NCBI RefSeq assembly: GCF_008369325.1
Contig: NZ_VOBI01000009.1
Coordinates: 124,001 to 188,000 of the forward strand
DNA: 64,000 nucleotides
Reading direction: 5' to 3'
Source of the DNA: Pseudomonas sp. ANT_H12B
Lineage (GTDB): Bacteria > Pseudomonadota > Gammaproteobacteria > Pseudomonadales > Pseudomonadaceae
The notes beneath the pieces are model-generated. The model was not told the DNA's origin, did not search any database, and saw only the letters and a program-made list of their open reading frames with translations. Made by a program: the position numbers and the translations under genes. This document shows positions 36,294 through 46,003 of this stretch, in pieces; the first letter of the stretch is position 1, and each line of letters begins with the position of its first letter.

Positions 36294-36785
36294 TCACATT
36301 GAACTTAAGAAAGCCGGTGTTTCCGTGCGCTCCATCAGCCGTAGCTTTGAACCGGTAAATCCTTCGAACAGACGTTGGTGGGCGGAAAATCCACTGGAAC
36401 CTTCGCGCGCACGATAGCTGCCGGCCCAGTCCAGTAAGGCGGTCAACAACTCATCATTGTCATCGCGCGTCACTTCGCGCTGGCGAATATTGGCGACGCA
36501 CTCTTCATCATCTATGCACAGCCAGATCAACGCCGTGGCACGGTGGACAAGTTCGCTGATCATCCAGCCGTAAACGCCTTCGATTACCCATCGTTCTTCA
36601 CTCGCGGCTATGCGTGCCATGCCCAGCGCCTCGGCTCGTGGACGGGCGATGCTGCATTCGTCGGACAGCCAGTTAATCGAATCAAGATCGATCCACGGCA
36701 TTTGCAGGTGCCTGGCCAGCCGCTCGGCAAGCCAACTCTTGCCCGAGCCGGAGTTGCCAATGATCAGGGTTCTGGTGAGATCCAT
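36294..36785 (-). CDS. P-loop nucleotide kinase-like protein (FlaR/adenylate-kinase type)
   Basis: A 163-aa protein with Walker A GNSGSGKSWLAERLARHL and an acidic DLDSINWL strand following, as in the small 'topology modulation'/adenylate-kinase-like P-loop proteins. The C-terminal half has the lid-like arginine segment (IRQREVTRDDNDEL). The start is taken at ATG 36785 (MDLTRTLIIG), three codons into the open frame. Substrate unknown. Confidence 0.78.
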   Translation of the reverse strand: MDLTRTLIIGNSGSGKSWLAERLARHLQMPWIDLDSINWLSDECSIARPRAEALGMARIAASEERWVIEGVYGWMISELVHRATALIWLCIDDEECVANIRQREVTRDDNDELLTALLDWAGSYRAREGSSGFSAHQRLFEGFTGSKLRLMERTETPAFLSSM

Positions 36786-36825
36786 AGGGCACACCGATCA
36801 AATGAGGGAGCAGTTATCCCGAGCC

Positions 36826-36858
36826 TGATCGTTCCCACGCGGAGCGTGGGAACGATCA
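36826..36858. repeat. GATCGTTCCCACGC hairpin repeat
   Basis: Palindrome TGATCGTTCCCACGC / GCGTGGGAACGATCA, located between two minus-strand genes; same family as at 21430. Confidence 0.7.
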
Positions 36859-36866
36859 GTCAGCAG

Positions 36867-38798
36867 TCAGTCAGATGTTTCGGAAATTTCAGGCGCCACC
36901 ATTCGCGTCTTCGGCGAGCCATTCGAGTTGTGCTGGTAGATATCCTGTGGCTGGCCTTTTTCATTAAAGAACACCTGGCCGATCCCCGCCGAGTTCCACA
37001 ACCGTTCACCCGCTTCGGCATGTTCGGGGACATGCGGAACGATGCGCATGCGTCGGCGCTTGGTCAGCCAGTTGAGCGGCGAGCGTGGTGAGTAGAGCCA
37101 GCGGTTGAGGCGGTCGAACCATTCGAGCAGCGCGGGCGGGAATTCGTTTTTGATGCCGCTGCTGGTGATCTGCCAGATCTTCGGGCCGGCCTTGCGGTGT
37201 GGGATCAGCACTTCGTAGACGAAGGAATAATGCACATCACCCGACAACACCACGTAGTTACCGGGCGTGCGCGAGTGTCGGAAAATGTTCAGGATCACCT
37301 GGGCCGCGCCGCGATGAGCCATCCAGTTTTCGGCGTCCACCAGCAGCGGAAAACCGCACCAACTGAAGACGCGCTGCACGGTTTCGATCAGTTTGACGCC
37401 GAAGATCGGTGCCGGCGAAACGATGATCGCCGAGGGATGATCGAGCAGTTCCTGTTGCAGCTCGCTCAGCGCTTCCCAATCCAGCAGCCCCGAAGGCTGC
37501 TTGAGTGTCATCTCACTGCGCCAGCGCCGGGTGCGGGTGTCGAGCACCACCAGGGCCGGGCTGGTCGGCAGCACGTAATGCCAGTTTTGAAACCCCAGCA
37601 GTTCATCGATCAGGGCATCTTGCACGGGGCTGTCGAGGTAACCGTCGTGCCCGCTGGCGCTCAATCTTCCGGCCTTCTCCAGCACCGCGTCGAACGCATC
37701 CGGGTTGTTGCCCCAGCCCTGGCACAACATGTAAGCAATCAGCGCGTTGCCGATTATCCGCTTGGAGAACGGATGACCGTAGGCCGTTTCCTCCCATTGA
37801 GCGGAAAGATTCCAGTCATCGGTAATATCGTGGTCGTCGAAAATCATCAGCGTCGGCAGATGCGCCAGTGCCCGCGCAACGTTACCCAGACCCGCCTTGA
37901 AACCGTCGATGCGCGTCTGTTCCAGGGCATAACGCTCGCGCCTTTCTTTAATCAGTTTCGGCGGTTTTAGCGTGATCAATGTCCAGGGCGTCGGCGACCA
38001 CACCAGCAAGTACATGGCCATGACTTCAGAGAAGGTCACCAGATGGTTGTCGGCACTGCTGCTGGTGAAAATCGGCTTACGCGCCCCACCGAAAAATCGC
38101 TCGCGCAGGGTTTCATTGCTCTGCAGCGCCGGTAACAAATCCGCACGGTGGTAGTAACTGGCGGGATGCTCGTAGAGTTTGGCGCTGTCACTGACCACTG
38201 CGCCTTCCAGGTGCTCCTCGAAAAGTCCCAGCCGCTTGATCAAGGCATGAATCGCCCGCAGCGTCGGCCCGGCCACATCATCGGCGTAGACCTGGTCGCC
38301 GCTCATCATCAACAGCGCCGGGCGATCTTTGGCTTCGTGTTCCGTCGCCAGCAAACGATCGATACACAACAATCCATCGGCCGCCGGGAAGTGCGGTTTG
38401 CGGCAGGAGCCGTGCAACAACTGATCGATCCGTGAGCGCAGGACGAAATTCGGCGAACACGCTTCGCCGTAGAGCAAATGCGGTGCCCACTCGGCGATGC
38501 CCGTCAGATCGTCATCAATCAACAGGTCGTACTCGATCAACGTGTCGAAGGGCAGGGCAGTGTCCAGCTTCACATCAATCAGATGCACAAAGGCGTGAGT
38601 GCCGATCGGGATGATCGTGCAGTGCTTATCGTCGAGACGAACGTCGTCATGGTCCTGCAGGCGCAACGTCAGTGCCAACGCCCGCGATCCCACCAGCCAC
38701 ATCACCAGGCGCGTGGGCTCCAGACGCCGCAACAGCGGCCCGGCCAGAACAGGGGGCAGGGATTGATGATCGTCAGGCAGCGGCAAAGACATGGACAT
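36867..38798 (-). CDS. PhoD-like metallophosphatase (alkaline phosphatase D family)
   Basis: A 643-aa protein with a PhoD-like metallophosphatase domain. Metal-binding motifs visible are LMMSGDQVYADDVAGP (GDQxYAD), LMIFDDHDITDDWNLS (DDHDxxDDW) and YVVLSGDVHYSFVYEV (GDVH). The N-terminal part (about 1-130) is a beta-rich domain. No signal peptide is evident, so it may be cytosolic, unlike classical PhoD. Start is taken at ATG 38798; the frame is open 45 codons earlier. Confidence 0.85.
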   Translation of the reverse strand: MSMSLPLPDDHQSLPPVLAGPLLRRLEPTRLVMWLVGSRALALTLRLQDHDDVRLDDKHCTIIPIGTHAFVHLIDVKLDTALPFDTLIEYDLLIDDDLTGIAEWAPHLLYGEACSPNFVLRSRIDQLLHGSCRKPHFPAADGLLCIDRLLATEHEAKDRPALLMMSGDQVYADDVAGPTLRAIHALIKRLGLFEEHLEGAVVSDSAKLYEHPASYYHRADLLPALQSNETLRERFFGGARKPIFTSSSADNHLVTFSEVMAMYLLVWSPTPWTLITLKPPKLIKERRERYALEQTRIDGFKAGLGNVARALAHLPTLMIFDDHDITDDWNLSAQWEETAYGHPFSKRIIGNALIAYMLCQGWGNNPDAFDAVLEKAGRLSASGHDGYLDSPVQDALIDELLGFQNWHYVLPTSPALVVLDTRTRRWRSEMTLKQPSGLLDWEALSELQQELLDHPSAIIVSPAPIFGVKLIETVQRVFSWCGFPLLVDAENWMAHRGAAQVILNIFRHSRTPGNYVVLSGDVHYSFVYEVLIPHRKAGPKIWQITSSGIKNEFPPALLEWFDRLNRWLYSPRSPLNWLTKRRRMRIVPHVPEHAEAGERLWNSAGIGQVFFNEKGQPQDIYQHNSNGSPKTRMVAPEISETSD

Positions 38799-38969
38799 CC
38801 GGGTTCTTGGTACTGAGAAGTGCGGAATGATAACGCAGCTGGTGTAAATGAATCGTTGCCGACTTACGCAGGATTCGTGCACAAGTAGCGGTGACGGCGT
38901 AAATACGTTCTGACGGCAGTGTCGCCGGTGCATTCGGCTTAGATGTCCATTAAAAACAGGGAATGGCAG

Positions 38970-39338
38970 ATGATTGATTTCAACAACAAAGGCTTCTTCA
39001 AACTCAAACAGAACGACGAATACGCAGAACGCGTCACCGCGCTGCTACTGGACGGGGAGCAGGTCATCGACTCCTACAAATCCATGCGTGATGGGGTGGT
39101 GTTTACCAACAAGCGGATTATTGCGGTCAACGTGCAGGGCCTGACTGGCAGCAAGAAAGACTTCACCTCGTTGCCGTACAAAAACATCGTGGCGTATTCG
39201 GTGGAGACCTCCGGGACGTTTGACCTGGATTCGGAACTGGAGATTTATTTTTCGTCGTTGGGGAAGGTGAAGTTTGAATTCACTGGCAGGACGTCGATGG
39301 TGGAAATTTCCAAGCTGATTTCTCAGCATTTGCTCTGA
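38970..39338 (+). CDS. Bacterial PH-domain protein
   Basis: A 122-aa protein that is almost entirely a bacterial pleckstrin-homology fold: LLLDGEQVIDSYKSMRDGVV, FTNKRIIAVNVQGLTG, SLPYKNIVAYSVETSG, and the closing helix MVEISKLISQHLL. Such small PH proteins are widespread and mostly uncharacterised, perhaps binding lipids or protein partners. Start at ATG 38970; the frame opens 9 codons earlier. Confidence 0.8.
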   Translation: MIDFNNKGFFKLKQNDEYAERVTALLLDGEQVIDSYKSMRDGVVFTNKRIIAVNVQGLTGSKKDFTSLPYKNIVAYSVETSGTFDLDSELEIYFSSLGKVKFEFTGRTSMVEISKLISQHLL

Positions 39339-39350
39339 ACACGCAGCCCA

Positions 39351-39440
39351 TGTGGGAGCGGGCTTGCTCGCGAAAGCGGTGTGTCAGCTGCCAAAACGCT
39401 GACTGACACTCCCTCTTCGCGAGCAGGCTCGCTCCCACAG
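39351..39440. repeat. REPIN (two inverted REP sequences)
   Basis: GTGGGAGCGGGCTTGCTCGC and GCGAGCAGGCTCGCTCCCAC in inverted orientation between the PH-domain gene and fdsD. Confidence 0.85.
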
Positions 39441-39470
39441 GTTTTCAGACAGGCTTGAGTTCGTGTGAAC

Positions 39471-39692
39471 CTAAGCCTCCCAACCCGCCCCACTGACCGC
39501 CGCTTGCGCCAGCGGATGCAAGTCTTCCCCGTGATGCTCCGTCTGCCAGGCCAGCAACTCCTTGCGCATGCCGGGCGTCCAGTACATCTGCAGATGATTA
39601 CGCACGCCGAGCACGGCCTGTTGCTGGTCCGGTTCACTGGCGAAGTACTGGGCGATCTGGTTGACCATTTTGATCAGGTTGGCCGTGCTCAT
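39471..39692 (-). CDS. fdsD: NAD-dependent formate dehydrogenase delta subunit
   Basis: A 73-aa protein of the FdsD family (LIKMVNQIAQYFASEPDQQQ; VRNHLQMYWTPGMRKELL), a small subunit needed for assembly of the molybdenum enzyme. It overlaps the end of fdsA by four bases and is the last gene of the operon. Confidence 0.92.
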   Translation of the reverse strand: MSTANLIKMVNQIAQYFASEPDQQQAVLGVRNHLQMYWTPGMRKELLAWQTEHHGEDLHPLAQAAVSGAGWEA

Positions 39693-42571
39693 CGGCGCAC
39701 CTCCGCTTTAGCGCCACGCGCCTGGCGGCGATCCTTGAGCAAACGGTCTTGTTCGTCGCTGAACTCCTGATAGCGTTTTTGCCACTCGGAAGGGTGGTAG
39801 ACGCGGCTGACTTCCACGGCAGTGACCTTGTACTCCGGACAGTTGGTGGCCCAGTCGGAGTTGTCGGTGGTGATCACGTTGGCCCCCGACTCAGGGAAGT
39901 GGAAAGTGGTGTACACCACGCCCGGGGCGACTCGTTCGGTGACCCGCGCACGCAGTACGGTCTGGCCGGCGCGGCTGCCGATGCCGACCCAGTCACCTTC
40001 GTTGATGCCACGGCTCTCGGCGTCGGTCGGGTGGATTTCCAGGCGGTCTTCGTCGTGCCAGGCAACGTTGTCGGTACGCCGGGTTTGAGCGCCGACGTTG
40101 TACTGGCTGAGGATGCGCCCGGTGGTCAGCAGAAGCGGATAGCGATTGTTGACCTTTTCCTCGGTGGGCACGTAGCCGGTGAGCATGAAACGCCCCTTGC
40201 CGCGCACGAATTCCTCGATGTGCATGGTCGGCGTGCCGTCCGGTGCCGCGGCGTTGCACGGCCATTGCAGGCTGCCGTGGCGATCCAGTTCGGCGTAGCT
40301 GACGTTGGTGAAGGTCGGTGTCAGGCTGGCGATTTCATCCATGATTTCTGACGGGTGCTGGTAGTTCATCGGGTAACCCAGCGCGTTGGCCAGGGCCACG
40401 GTGCCTTCCCAGTCGGCCTTGCCGCCCAGGGGTTCCATGACTTTGCGCACCCGGGAAATGCGTCGTTCGGCGTTGGTGAAGGTGCCGTCTTTTTCAAGGA
40501 ACGAGCTGCCCGGCAGGAACACGTGGGCGAACTTGGCGGTTTCGTTGAGGAAAATGTCCTGCACCACGATGCATTCCATGGCGGACAGGGCTGCGGTGAC
40601 GTGTTGGGTATTCGGGTCGCTCTGGGCGATGTCCTCGCCCTGGCAATACAGGCCCTTGAAGCTGCCGCTGAGGGCGGCTTCGAACATGTTCGGAATGCGC
40701 AGGCCCGGATCGGGTTGCAGGGTGACATTCCAAGCCTGTTCGAACTGCGTCCGTACCACCTCGTTGGAGATGTGCCGGTAGCCTGGCAGTTCGTGGGGGA
40801 AAGAGCCCATGTCGCAGGAGCCCTGAACGTTGTTCTGCCCCCGCAGCGGGTTCACGCCCACGCCTTCGCGGCCGATGTTGCCGGTGGCCATGGCCAGGTT
40901 GGCGATGCCCATCACCGCGGTGCTGCCCTGGCTGTGCTCGGTAACGCCCAGGCCGTAGTAGATCGCCGCGTTGCCGCCAGTGGCATACAGACGAGCAGCG
41001 GCACGGATGTCGGCAGGGGCTACGCCGCAGATCTCGCCAAGAACTTCCGGCGAGTTTTCCGCGCGGCTGACCAACTCGCTCCAGCGGGCGAAATCGCTGC
41101 CCTCGCAACGGGCGTCGATAAAGGCCTGGTTGAGCAGGCCTTCGGTGACGATGACGTGGGCCAGGGCGTTGAGCATGGCGACGTTGGTGCCCGGGCGCAG
41201 GGCCAGGTGCAGTTCGGCGCGGGCATGCACCGAGTCCACCAGATCAATGCGTCGTGGGTCGATGACGATCAATCGCGCGCCTTCACGCAAGCGGCGTTTG
41301 AGCTGGGAGGCGAACACCGGGTGGGCGTCGCTGGGGTTGGCGCCCATCACCAGGATCACGTCGGCCTGCATCACCGAGTCGAAACTCTGGGTGCCGGCAG
41401 ACTCGCCCAAGGTTTGTTTCAGGCCATAGCCGGTCGGCGAGTGGCAGACTCGCGCACAGGTGTCGACGTTGTTGTTGCCGAACGCGGCGCGCACCAGTTT
41501 CTGCACCAGGTAGGTTTCTTCGTTGGTGCAGCGGCTGGAGGTGATGCCACCAATCGAGTCGCGACCATATTTTTGCTGCAACCGACGGAATTCGCTGGCG
41601 GCGTAGGTCACCGCTTCATCCCAGCTGACTTCCTGCCAAGGGTCGTTGATGTTTTTGCGGATCATCGGTTTGGTGATGCGATCCGGGTGGGTGGCGTAGC
41701 CCCAGGCAAAGCGTCCTTTGACGCAGGAATGGCCGTGGTTGGCTTGGCCGTTCTTGTCCGGAACCATGCGCACCAACTGGTCGCCTTTCATTTCGGCGCG
41801 GAACGAGCAGCCCACGCCGCAATAGGCACAGGTGGTGATTACGCTGCGTTCAGGCTGGCCCAGTTCGACCACGCTTTTTTCCATCAGGGTCGCGGTGGGG
41901 CAGGCCTGCACACAGGCACCGCAGGACACGCATTCCGAGTCGAGGAAGTTCTCGCCTCCGGCGGCCGCGACCCGGGATTCGAAACCGCGCCCGGTAATGG
42001 TCAGGGCAAAGGTGCCCTGGGTTTCTTCGCAGGCGCGCACGCAGCGGTTGCAGACGATGCACTTGCTCGGGTCGTAGTCGAAGTAGGGGTTGGAGGTGTC
42101 CTTCACGTCGGCCAGATGGTTGTCGCCTTCATAGCCGTAACGCACTTCCCGCAGGCCGACCTGGCCGGCGACGGTTTGCAGCTCGCAGTTGCCGTTGGCC
42201 GAGCAGGTCAGGCAGTCCAGCGGGTGATCGGAGATGTACAGCTCCATGACGTTGCGGCGCAGGGTCGCGAGTTTCGGCGTCTGGGTGTGCACGCTCATGC
42301 CTTCAGTGACCGGCGTGGTGCAGGACGCCGGGTAGCCGCGCATGCCGTCGATCTCCACCAGGCACATGCGGCAGGAACCGAAGGCTTCCAGGCTGTCGGT
42401 GGCGCACAGTTTCGGAATGGTGGTGCCCATCAATGCGGCGGCGCGCATCACCGAAGTACCTTCGGGCACGCTGATGCTGCGGCCGTCGATGTTCAGGGTC
42501 ACCTGCACGTCGCTGTCGCGGGCCGGGGTGCCCAGATCGATATCGGTGTTCGGGTCGAAGAGAGTAATCAT
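39689..42571 (-). CDS. fdsA: NAD-dependent formate dehydrogenase alpha (molybdopterin) subunit
   Basis: A 960-aa catalytic subunit oxidising formate to CO2. The N-terminus is a 2Fe-2S ferredoxin domain (GSCRMCLVEIDG), followed by more Fe-S clusters (CIVCNRCVRACEETQG; CVSCGACVQACPTATLM; TTCAYCGVGC), then the bis-MGD domain. The active-site residue is cysteine (DTCARVCHSPTGYGL), not selenocysteine. Start is ATG 42571; the frame continues 40 codons upstream into fdsB. It overlaps fdsB and fdsD by four bases each. Confidence 0.95.
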   Translation of the reverse strand: MITLFDPNTDIDLGTPARDSDVQVTLNIDGRSISVPEGTSVMRAAALMGTTIPKLCATDSLEAFGSCRMCLVEIDGMRGYPASCTTPVTEGMSVHTQTPKLATLRRNVMELYISDHPLDCLTCSANGNCELQTVAGQVGLREVRYGYEGDNHLADVKDTSNPYFDYDPSKCIVCNRCVRACEETQGTFALTITGRGFESRVAAAGGENFLDSECVSCGACVQACPTATLMEKSVVELGQPERSVITTCAYCGVGCSFRAEMKGDQLVRMVPDKNGQANHGHSCVKGRFAWGYATHPDRITKPMIRKNINDPWQEVSWDEAVTYAASEFRRLQQKYGRDSIGGITSSRCTNEETYLVQKLVRAAFGNNNVDTCARVCHSPTGYGLKQTLGESAGTQSFDSVMQADVILVMGANPSDAHPVFASQLKRRLREGARLIVIDPRRIDLVDSVHARAELHLALRPGTNVAMLNALAHVIVTEGLLNQAFIDARCEGSDFARWSELVSRAENSPEVLGEICGVAPADIRAAARLYATGGNAAIYYGLGVTEHSQGSTAVMGIANLAMATGNIGREGVGVNPLRGQNNVQGSCDMGSFPHELPGYRHISNEVVRTQFEQAWNVTLQPDPGLRIPNMFEAALSGSFKGLYCQGEDIAQSDPNTQHVTAALSAMECIVVQDIFLNETAKFAHVFLPGSSFLEKDGTFTNAERRISRVRKVMEPLGGKADWEGTVALANALGYPMNYQHPSEIMDEIASLTPTFTNVSYAELDRHGSLQWPCNAAAPDGTPTMHIEEFVRGKGRFMLTGYVPTEEKVNNRYPLLLTTGRILSQYNVGAQTRRTDNVAWHDEDRLEIHPTDAESRGINEGDWVGIGSRAGQTVLRARVTERVAPGVVYTTFHFPESGANVITTDNSDWATNCPEYKVTAVEVSRVYHPSEWQKRYQEFSDEQDRLLKDRRQARGAKAEVRR

Positions 42572-44130
42572 TGGTCGGCCTCCGAAGATTGCAGACCGAA
42601 TTCGGCGGGGAAGTGCTTGAGGGCGCTGACGACCGGAAAGGGGGCCATGCCACCCAACGCGCACAGCGAACCGTATTGCAGGGTGTCGCACAGGTCTTTG
42701 AGGATGATCACCTGCTCATCACGACCGCTCTGATCAGGTGCGGCCAGCAGTCGGTCGATCACCTCTACGCCTCGGGTCGAGCCGATGCGGCACGGCGTGC
42801 ATTTGCCGCAGGATTCCTCGGCACAGAACTGCAGGGCGAAGCGCGCCATTTGGGCCATGTCCAGGCTGTCGTCAGCCACCACTACACCGCCGTGACCGAG
42901 CATCGCGCCGATGCCGGCGAAGGCTTCGTAATCCAGCGGTGTGTCGAATTGCGAAGGCGGCACCCAGGCGCCGAGCGGGCCGCCCACCTGCGCAGCCTTC
43001 AGCGGCCGGCCACTGGCGGTACCACCGCCGTAGTCTTCCACCAGTTCCCGCAGGGTCAAGCCAAAGGCCCGTTCCACCAAACCGCCGTGACGAATATTGC
43101 CCGCCAGTTGGAAGGGCATGGTGCCCAGAGAACGGCCCATGCCGTAATCGCGATAGAACTGCGCACCCTTGGCCAGAATCAGCGGCACCGAAGCCAGGGT
43201 CAGCACGTTGTGCACCAGCGTCGGCAGGCCAAACAAACCCTTCAACGCGGGGATCGGCGGCTTGGCGCGGACGATCCCGCGCTTGCCTTCGAGCGAGTCC
43301 AGCAGCGCAGTTTCTTCACCGCAGATGTAAGCGCCGGCACCGACCCGCACTTCCATATCAAAGGCCTGGCCGCTGCCGCCGACATTGGCGCCGAGGTAAC
43401 CGGCGGTCCGAGCAATGTCCAACGCTTCGCGCAAGGTGGCCACGGATTGTGGATATTCCGAGCGCACATAGATGTAGCCGTAAGTGGCGCCGACGGTGAT
43501 GCCGGCAATGGCCATGCCTTCGATCAGCAGGAAGGGGTCGCCTTCCATCAACATGCGGTCGGCGAAAGTGCCGGAGTCGCCTTCGTCGGCGTTGCACACA
43601 ATGTACTTCTGCGCAGCCTGAGTGGCGCGTACCGTGCGCCATTTAATCCCGGCCGGAAAGGCCGCGCCGCCACGGCCACGCAGGCCTGAATCGAACACTT
43701 CCGTTGCGGTCTGCTCGCCGCCCACTGCGACGGCACGGGTCAAGCCCTCGAAGCCGCCATGAGCCCGGTAATCATCCAGGGACAACGGCCGGGTAATGCC
43801 GGCGCGGGCGAACAGCAGGCGTTGTTGAGTCTTCAGATAAGGCAATTCTTCCACCAGGCCCAAGGCCAGTGGATGGGTGGACGGCTCGCCTTGCAGGGCT
43901 TCGAGCACGGACGGCACATCGGCAGCGGTCAGCGGGCCGAAACCGATCCGGCCTTGCGGGCTGTCCACCTCCAGCAGCGGTTCCAGCCAATACAGGCCGC
44001 GCGAGCTGGTGCGCTGCAACTCCAGGGGCAGATTGCGTTCCTGGGCCTTCGCGGCAAGGGCGACCGCCACTTCGTCGGCACCCACGGCGCGGGCCAGAGA
44101 ATCACTGGGCAGATAGAGGCGCGGCATCAT
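42568..44130 (-). CDS. fdsB: NAD-dependent formate dehydrogenase beta (flavin) subunit
   Basis: A 520-aa NuoF-like subunit that takes electrons to NAD+. It has an N-terminal thioredoxin-like ferredoxin region, the FMN/NADH-binding motifs (RGRGGAAFPAGIKW; CNADEGDSGTFADRMLMEGD; ESCGKCTPCRIGS for the 4Fe-4S cluster). Two in-frame ATGs lie together at 44130 and 44127 behind GGGAGGA; the first overlaps the fdsG stop. Confidence 0.95.
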   Translation of the reverse strand: MMPRLYLPSDSLARAVGADEVAVALAAKAQERNLPLELQRTSSRGLYWLEPLLEVDSPQGRIGFGPLTAADVPSVLEALQGEPSTHPLALGLVEELPYLKTQQRLLFARAGITRPLSLDDYRAHGGFEGLTRAVAVGGEQTATEVFDSGLRGRGGAAFPAGIKWRTVRATQAAQKYIVCNADEGDSGTFADRMLMEGDPFLLIEGMAIAGITVGATYGYIYVRSEYPQSVATLREALDIARTAGYLGANVGGSGQAFDMEVRVGAGAYICGEETALLDSLEGKRGIVRAKPPIPALKGLFGLPTLVHNVLTLASVPLILAKGAQFYRDYGMGRSLGTMPFQLAGNIRHGGLVERAFGLTLRELVEDYGGGTASGRPLKAAQVGGPLGAWVPPSQFDTPLDYEAFAGIGAMLGHGGVVVADDSLDMAQMARFALQFCAEESCGKCTPCRIGSTRGVEVIDRLLAAPDQSGRDEQVIILKDLCDTLQYGSLCALGGMAPFPVVSALKHFPAEFGLQSSEADQ

Positions 44131-44603
44131 GCGTCCTCCCGGCAAGCATCAAGCAATGCATCCAGACGCTCAGCGCTGAGCCGCGCATGCACGCGGCCAT
44201 CCAGTTCCAGAGCGGGCGAGCAGGCACACGCGCCGAGGCAATACACCGGACGCAAACTGATGCTGCCGTCGGCGCTACTGCCGTGATCGTCCAGTTGCAG
44301 ACGCTCGCGCAACTGCGCGGCGAGCTGCTCGGCGCCGCGACTCTTGCAGGACTCAGCCCGGCACAGACGCAGAATATGCCGCGCCGGCGGCGCAGTACGG
44401 AAATCATGGTAAAAGCTGATCACCCCGCGAACCTCGGCCTGACTCAGGTTCAGCGCATGGGCAATCTCGGGGATGGCGGCATCGGGGATGTAACCGATGC
44501 CCTCCTGAATCTCATGAAGAATCGGCAACAGTGCGCCCGCAGAGCCCTTGTGGCGCTCCAGCACGCTGTTGACCATAGGCAATTGCAACATCTCATCAGG
44601 CAT
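44127..44603 (-). CDS. fdsG: NAD-dependent formate dehydrogenase gamma subunit
   Basis: A 158-aa NuoE-like subunit with a thioredoxin-fold 2Fe-2S site; cysteines are seen at RLCRAESCKSRGA and VYCLGACACSPALEL. First gene of fdsG-fdsB-fdsA-fdsD. No fdsC/fdhD maturation gene is found in this cluster, so it must lie elsewhere if needed. Confidence 0.94.
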   Translation of the reverse strand: MPDEMLQLPMVNSVLERHKGSAGALLPILHEIQEGIGYIPDAAIPEIAHALNLSQAEVRGVISFYHDFRTAPPARHILRLCRAESCKSRGAEQLAAQLRERLQLDDHGSSADGSISLRPVYCLGACACSPALELDGRVHARLSAERLDALLDACREDA

Positions 44604-45321
44604 TCAGCATTCCTCACGGTCACGGACAAACCAGAGGGTTGTCGGTCGTCCGAAAGTGTCGGCTGCGGCACTCACACCACGTCACGGAATCGTGGCAATT
44701 TCAGGCCGTCGGCCAGGGCACCCTGAGCGGGCATCTTGTTGTGCCCGGCACGGTCTTCGCCGCACCTCTACTGGGCATCAAGGGCAGCTTGCCACGGCGC
44801 TTTTGATTGAACTGCACCAAAGCGACGTGTTCGGTTCTGCCTACGACTATCCATTAAGTCTAGATGAGTGTGACACGGGGGCGTTCACTCACTGCCTAAT
44901 GCCCTGAGGGCCTGTCGATGCCTGATATATATCAAGTATTACAGGTAAGAAACAGCATCAGATCCGTGGGCATTCCAGGGAGCAGATGCGTTGATCTATC
45001 CCGCTGTAAACCGAAAGCCATTCACCCCGAGCCGAATAACAAAAAGCCCCGAAAAACTTCGAGGCAAATCCAATATCCCAGCCACCCCACAAAACCCCTG
45101 TGGGAGCCAGCCTGCTGGCGATAGCGCCAGACCAGACCACATCAATGCTGAAGATGCACCGCAATGACAACCCAGCCACCTAGTTGGGCCAAATAATGCC
45201 CGTCAGCTCACCACAATCCCTGTGGGAGCGGGCTTGCCCGCGAAGGCGTTAGCCAAACCAACATAAATGCTGAATCAGCTGCGACCATCGCAAGTCACCC
45301 ACACCCCACAGGCCTCAAACA
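44604..45321. other. Intergenic region upstream of fdsG
   Basis: About 700 bases with no gene. The side next to fdsG should hold its promoter; GGGCA...TGCCC at about 44737-44753 is a possible hairpin. Two single REP sequences occur at 45099-45124 (GGGAGCCAGCCTGCTGGCG variant) and 45221-45248 (GGGAGCGGGCTTGCCCGCG). Confidence 0.5.
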
Positions 45322-45633
45322 CTAAGCTTCAGCCTTAGCCCCCGCCCGCTTAGACGCCAGCTCATTATCCCGATCCCGATTCAGCACCTTCACCGCATCA
45401 TCAACCACCGCCTTACTCATCGCTGTCAAATAATGCGCAGCCCAGGCATGGCGGTCGGTGTCTGTGGCGTAGGCAGCATCTTCGTTCAGCTTCTTGGCGA
45501 GAAACAGAAAGTCAGAAGCCATTGATAACGCATCGCCGAGAGGGACGCCGCGAGTGACGTGGAACAGGGCTTGATCCGCGCAGTAGATGGCGGGTGTTAG
45601 GCCGATGGTTTTGAGTTCGGGTTGTTCGGTCAT
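45322..45633 (-). CDS. DUF3077-like small protein
   Basis: A 103-aa soluble, helical protein with the segment LFHVTRGVPLGDALSMASDF, the pattern of the DUF3077/DUF6124 small proteins common in Pseudomonas. Function unknown. Lysine/alanine-rich C-terminus. It marks the left border of the accessory region. Confidence 0.7.
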   Translation of the reverse strand: MTEQPELKTIGLTPAIYCADQALFHVTRGVPLGDALSMASDFLFLAKKLNEDAAYATDTDRHAWAAHYLTAMSKAVVDDAVKVLNRDRDNELASKRAGAKAEA

Positions 45634-45730
45634 TTGCCACCTCCGATGAGGGAGAGGCGGTCGGGGAGAGCGTTACGCGATTGGGAATTGCGTAGAGGGG
45701 AAAACCAAATTTCGTACGGATTTGTTCTAG

Positions 45731-46003
45731 TCATGGGTCAACATCCTTGATTTGAGGAGCTGCCACGAGCCTTCTCACAGGCTTGGGTGACAGCCGTGCG
45801 CGGGGTGAGAAACCGGCAATCAAGGCAACCGGTAGACCCGAAGGTCTCCCACGCACAGCCGCCATAAAGCCATATCGCAGACGAAAAAAAACGCCGCGAT
45901 AGGTTTTGGGGCGCTTTGCGCCTTGATTGTTGCGGGCTCTCACACCCGGTCGCTGAATTGGCAGCGACGGTGGGAGGGTATCGTGGAGACCTCGTTCCTG
46001 CAA
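45731..46003 (-). other. Structured repeat-like region, with a doubtful 90-codon ORF
   Basis: The minus frame reads as a proline/arginine-rich peptide (GAKRPKTYRGVFFRLRYGFM), similar to low-complexity ORFs I recall from phage-P4-like and defence-related regions; it may not be translated. The DNA has several compact hairpins: AGACC-CGAA-GGTCT (45834-45847; a UUCG tetraloop on the minus strand), GGCGC-TTT-GCGCC (45910-45922) and TCGCTG-AATTGG-CAGCGA (45950-45967). This suggests a structured RNA or regulatory locus. Confidence 0.4.

Noticed and set aside
40355..42733. 792-codon plus-strand ORF opposite fdsA
   Set aside because: Antisense shadow with alanine/glycine/histidine-rich composition; fdsA is complete on the other strand.
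44548..44907. 119-codon plus ORF upstream of fdsG
   Set aside because: It overlaps the fdsG start in antisense and has no recognised motif; treated as promoter region.
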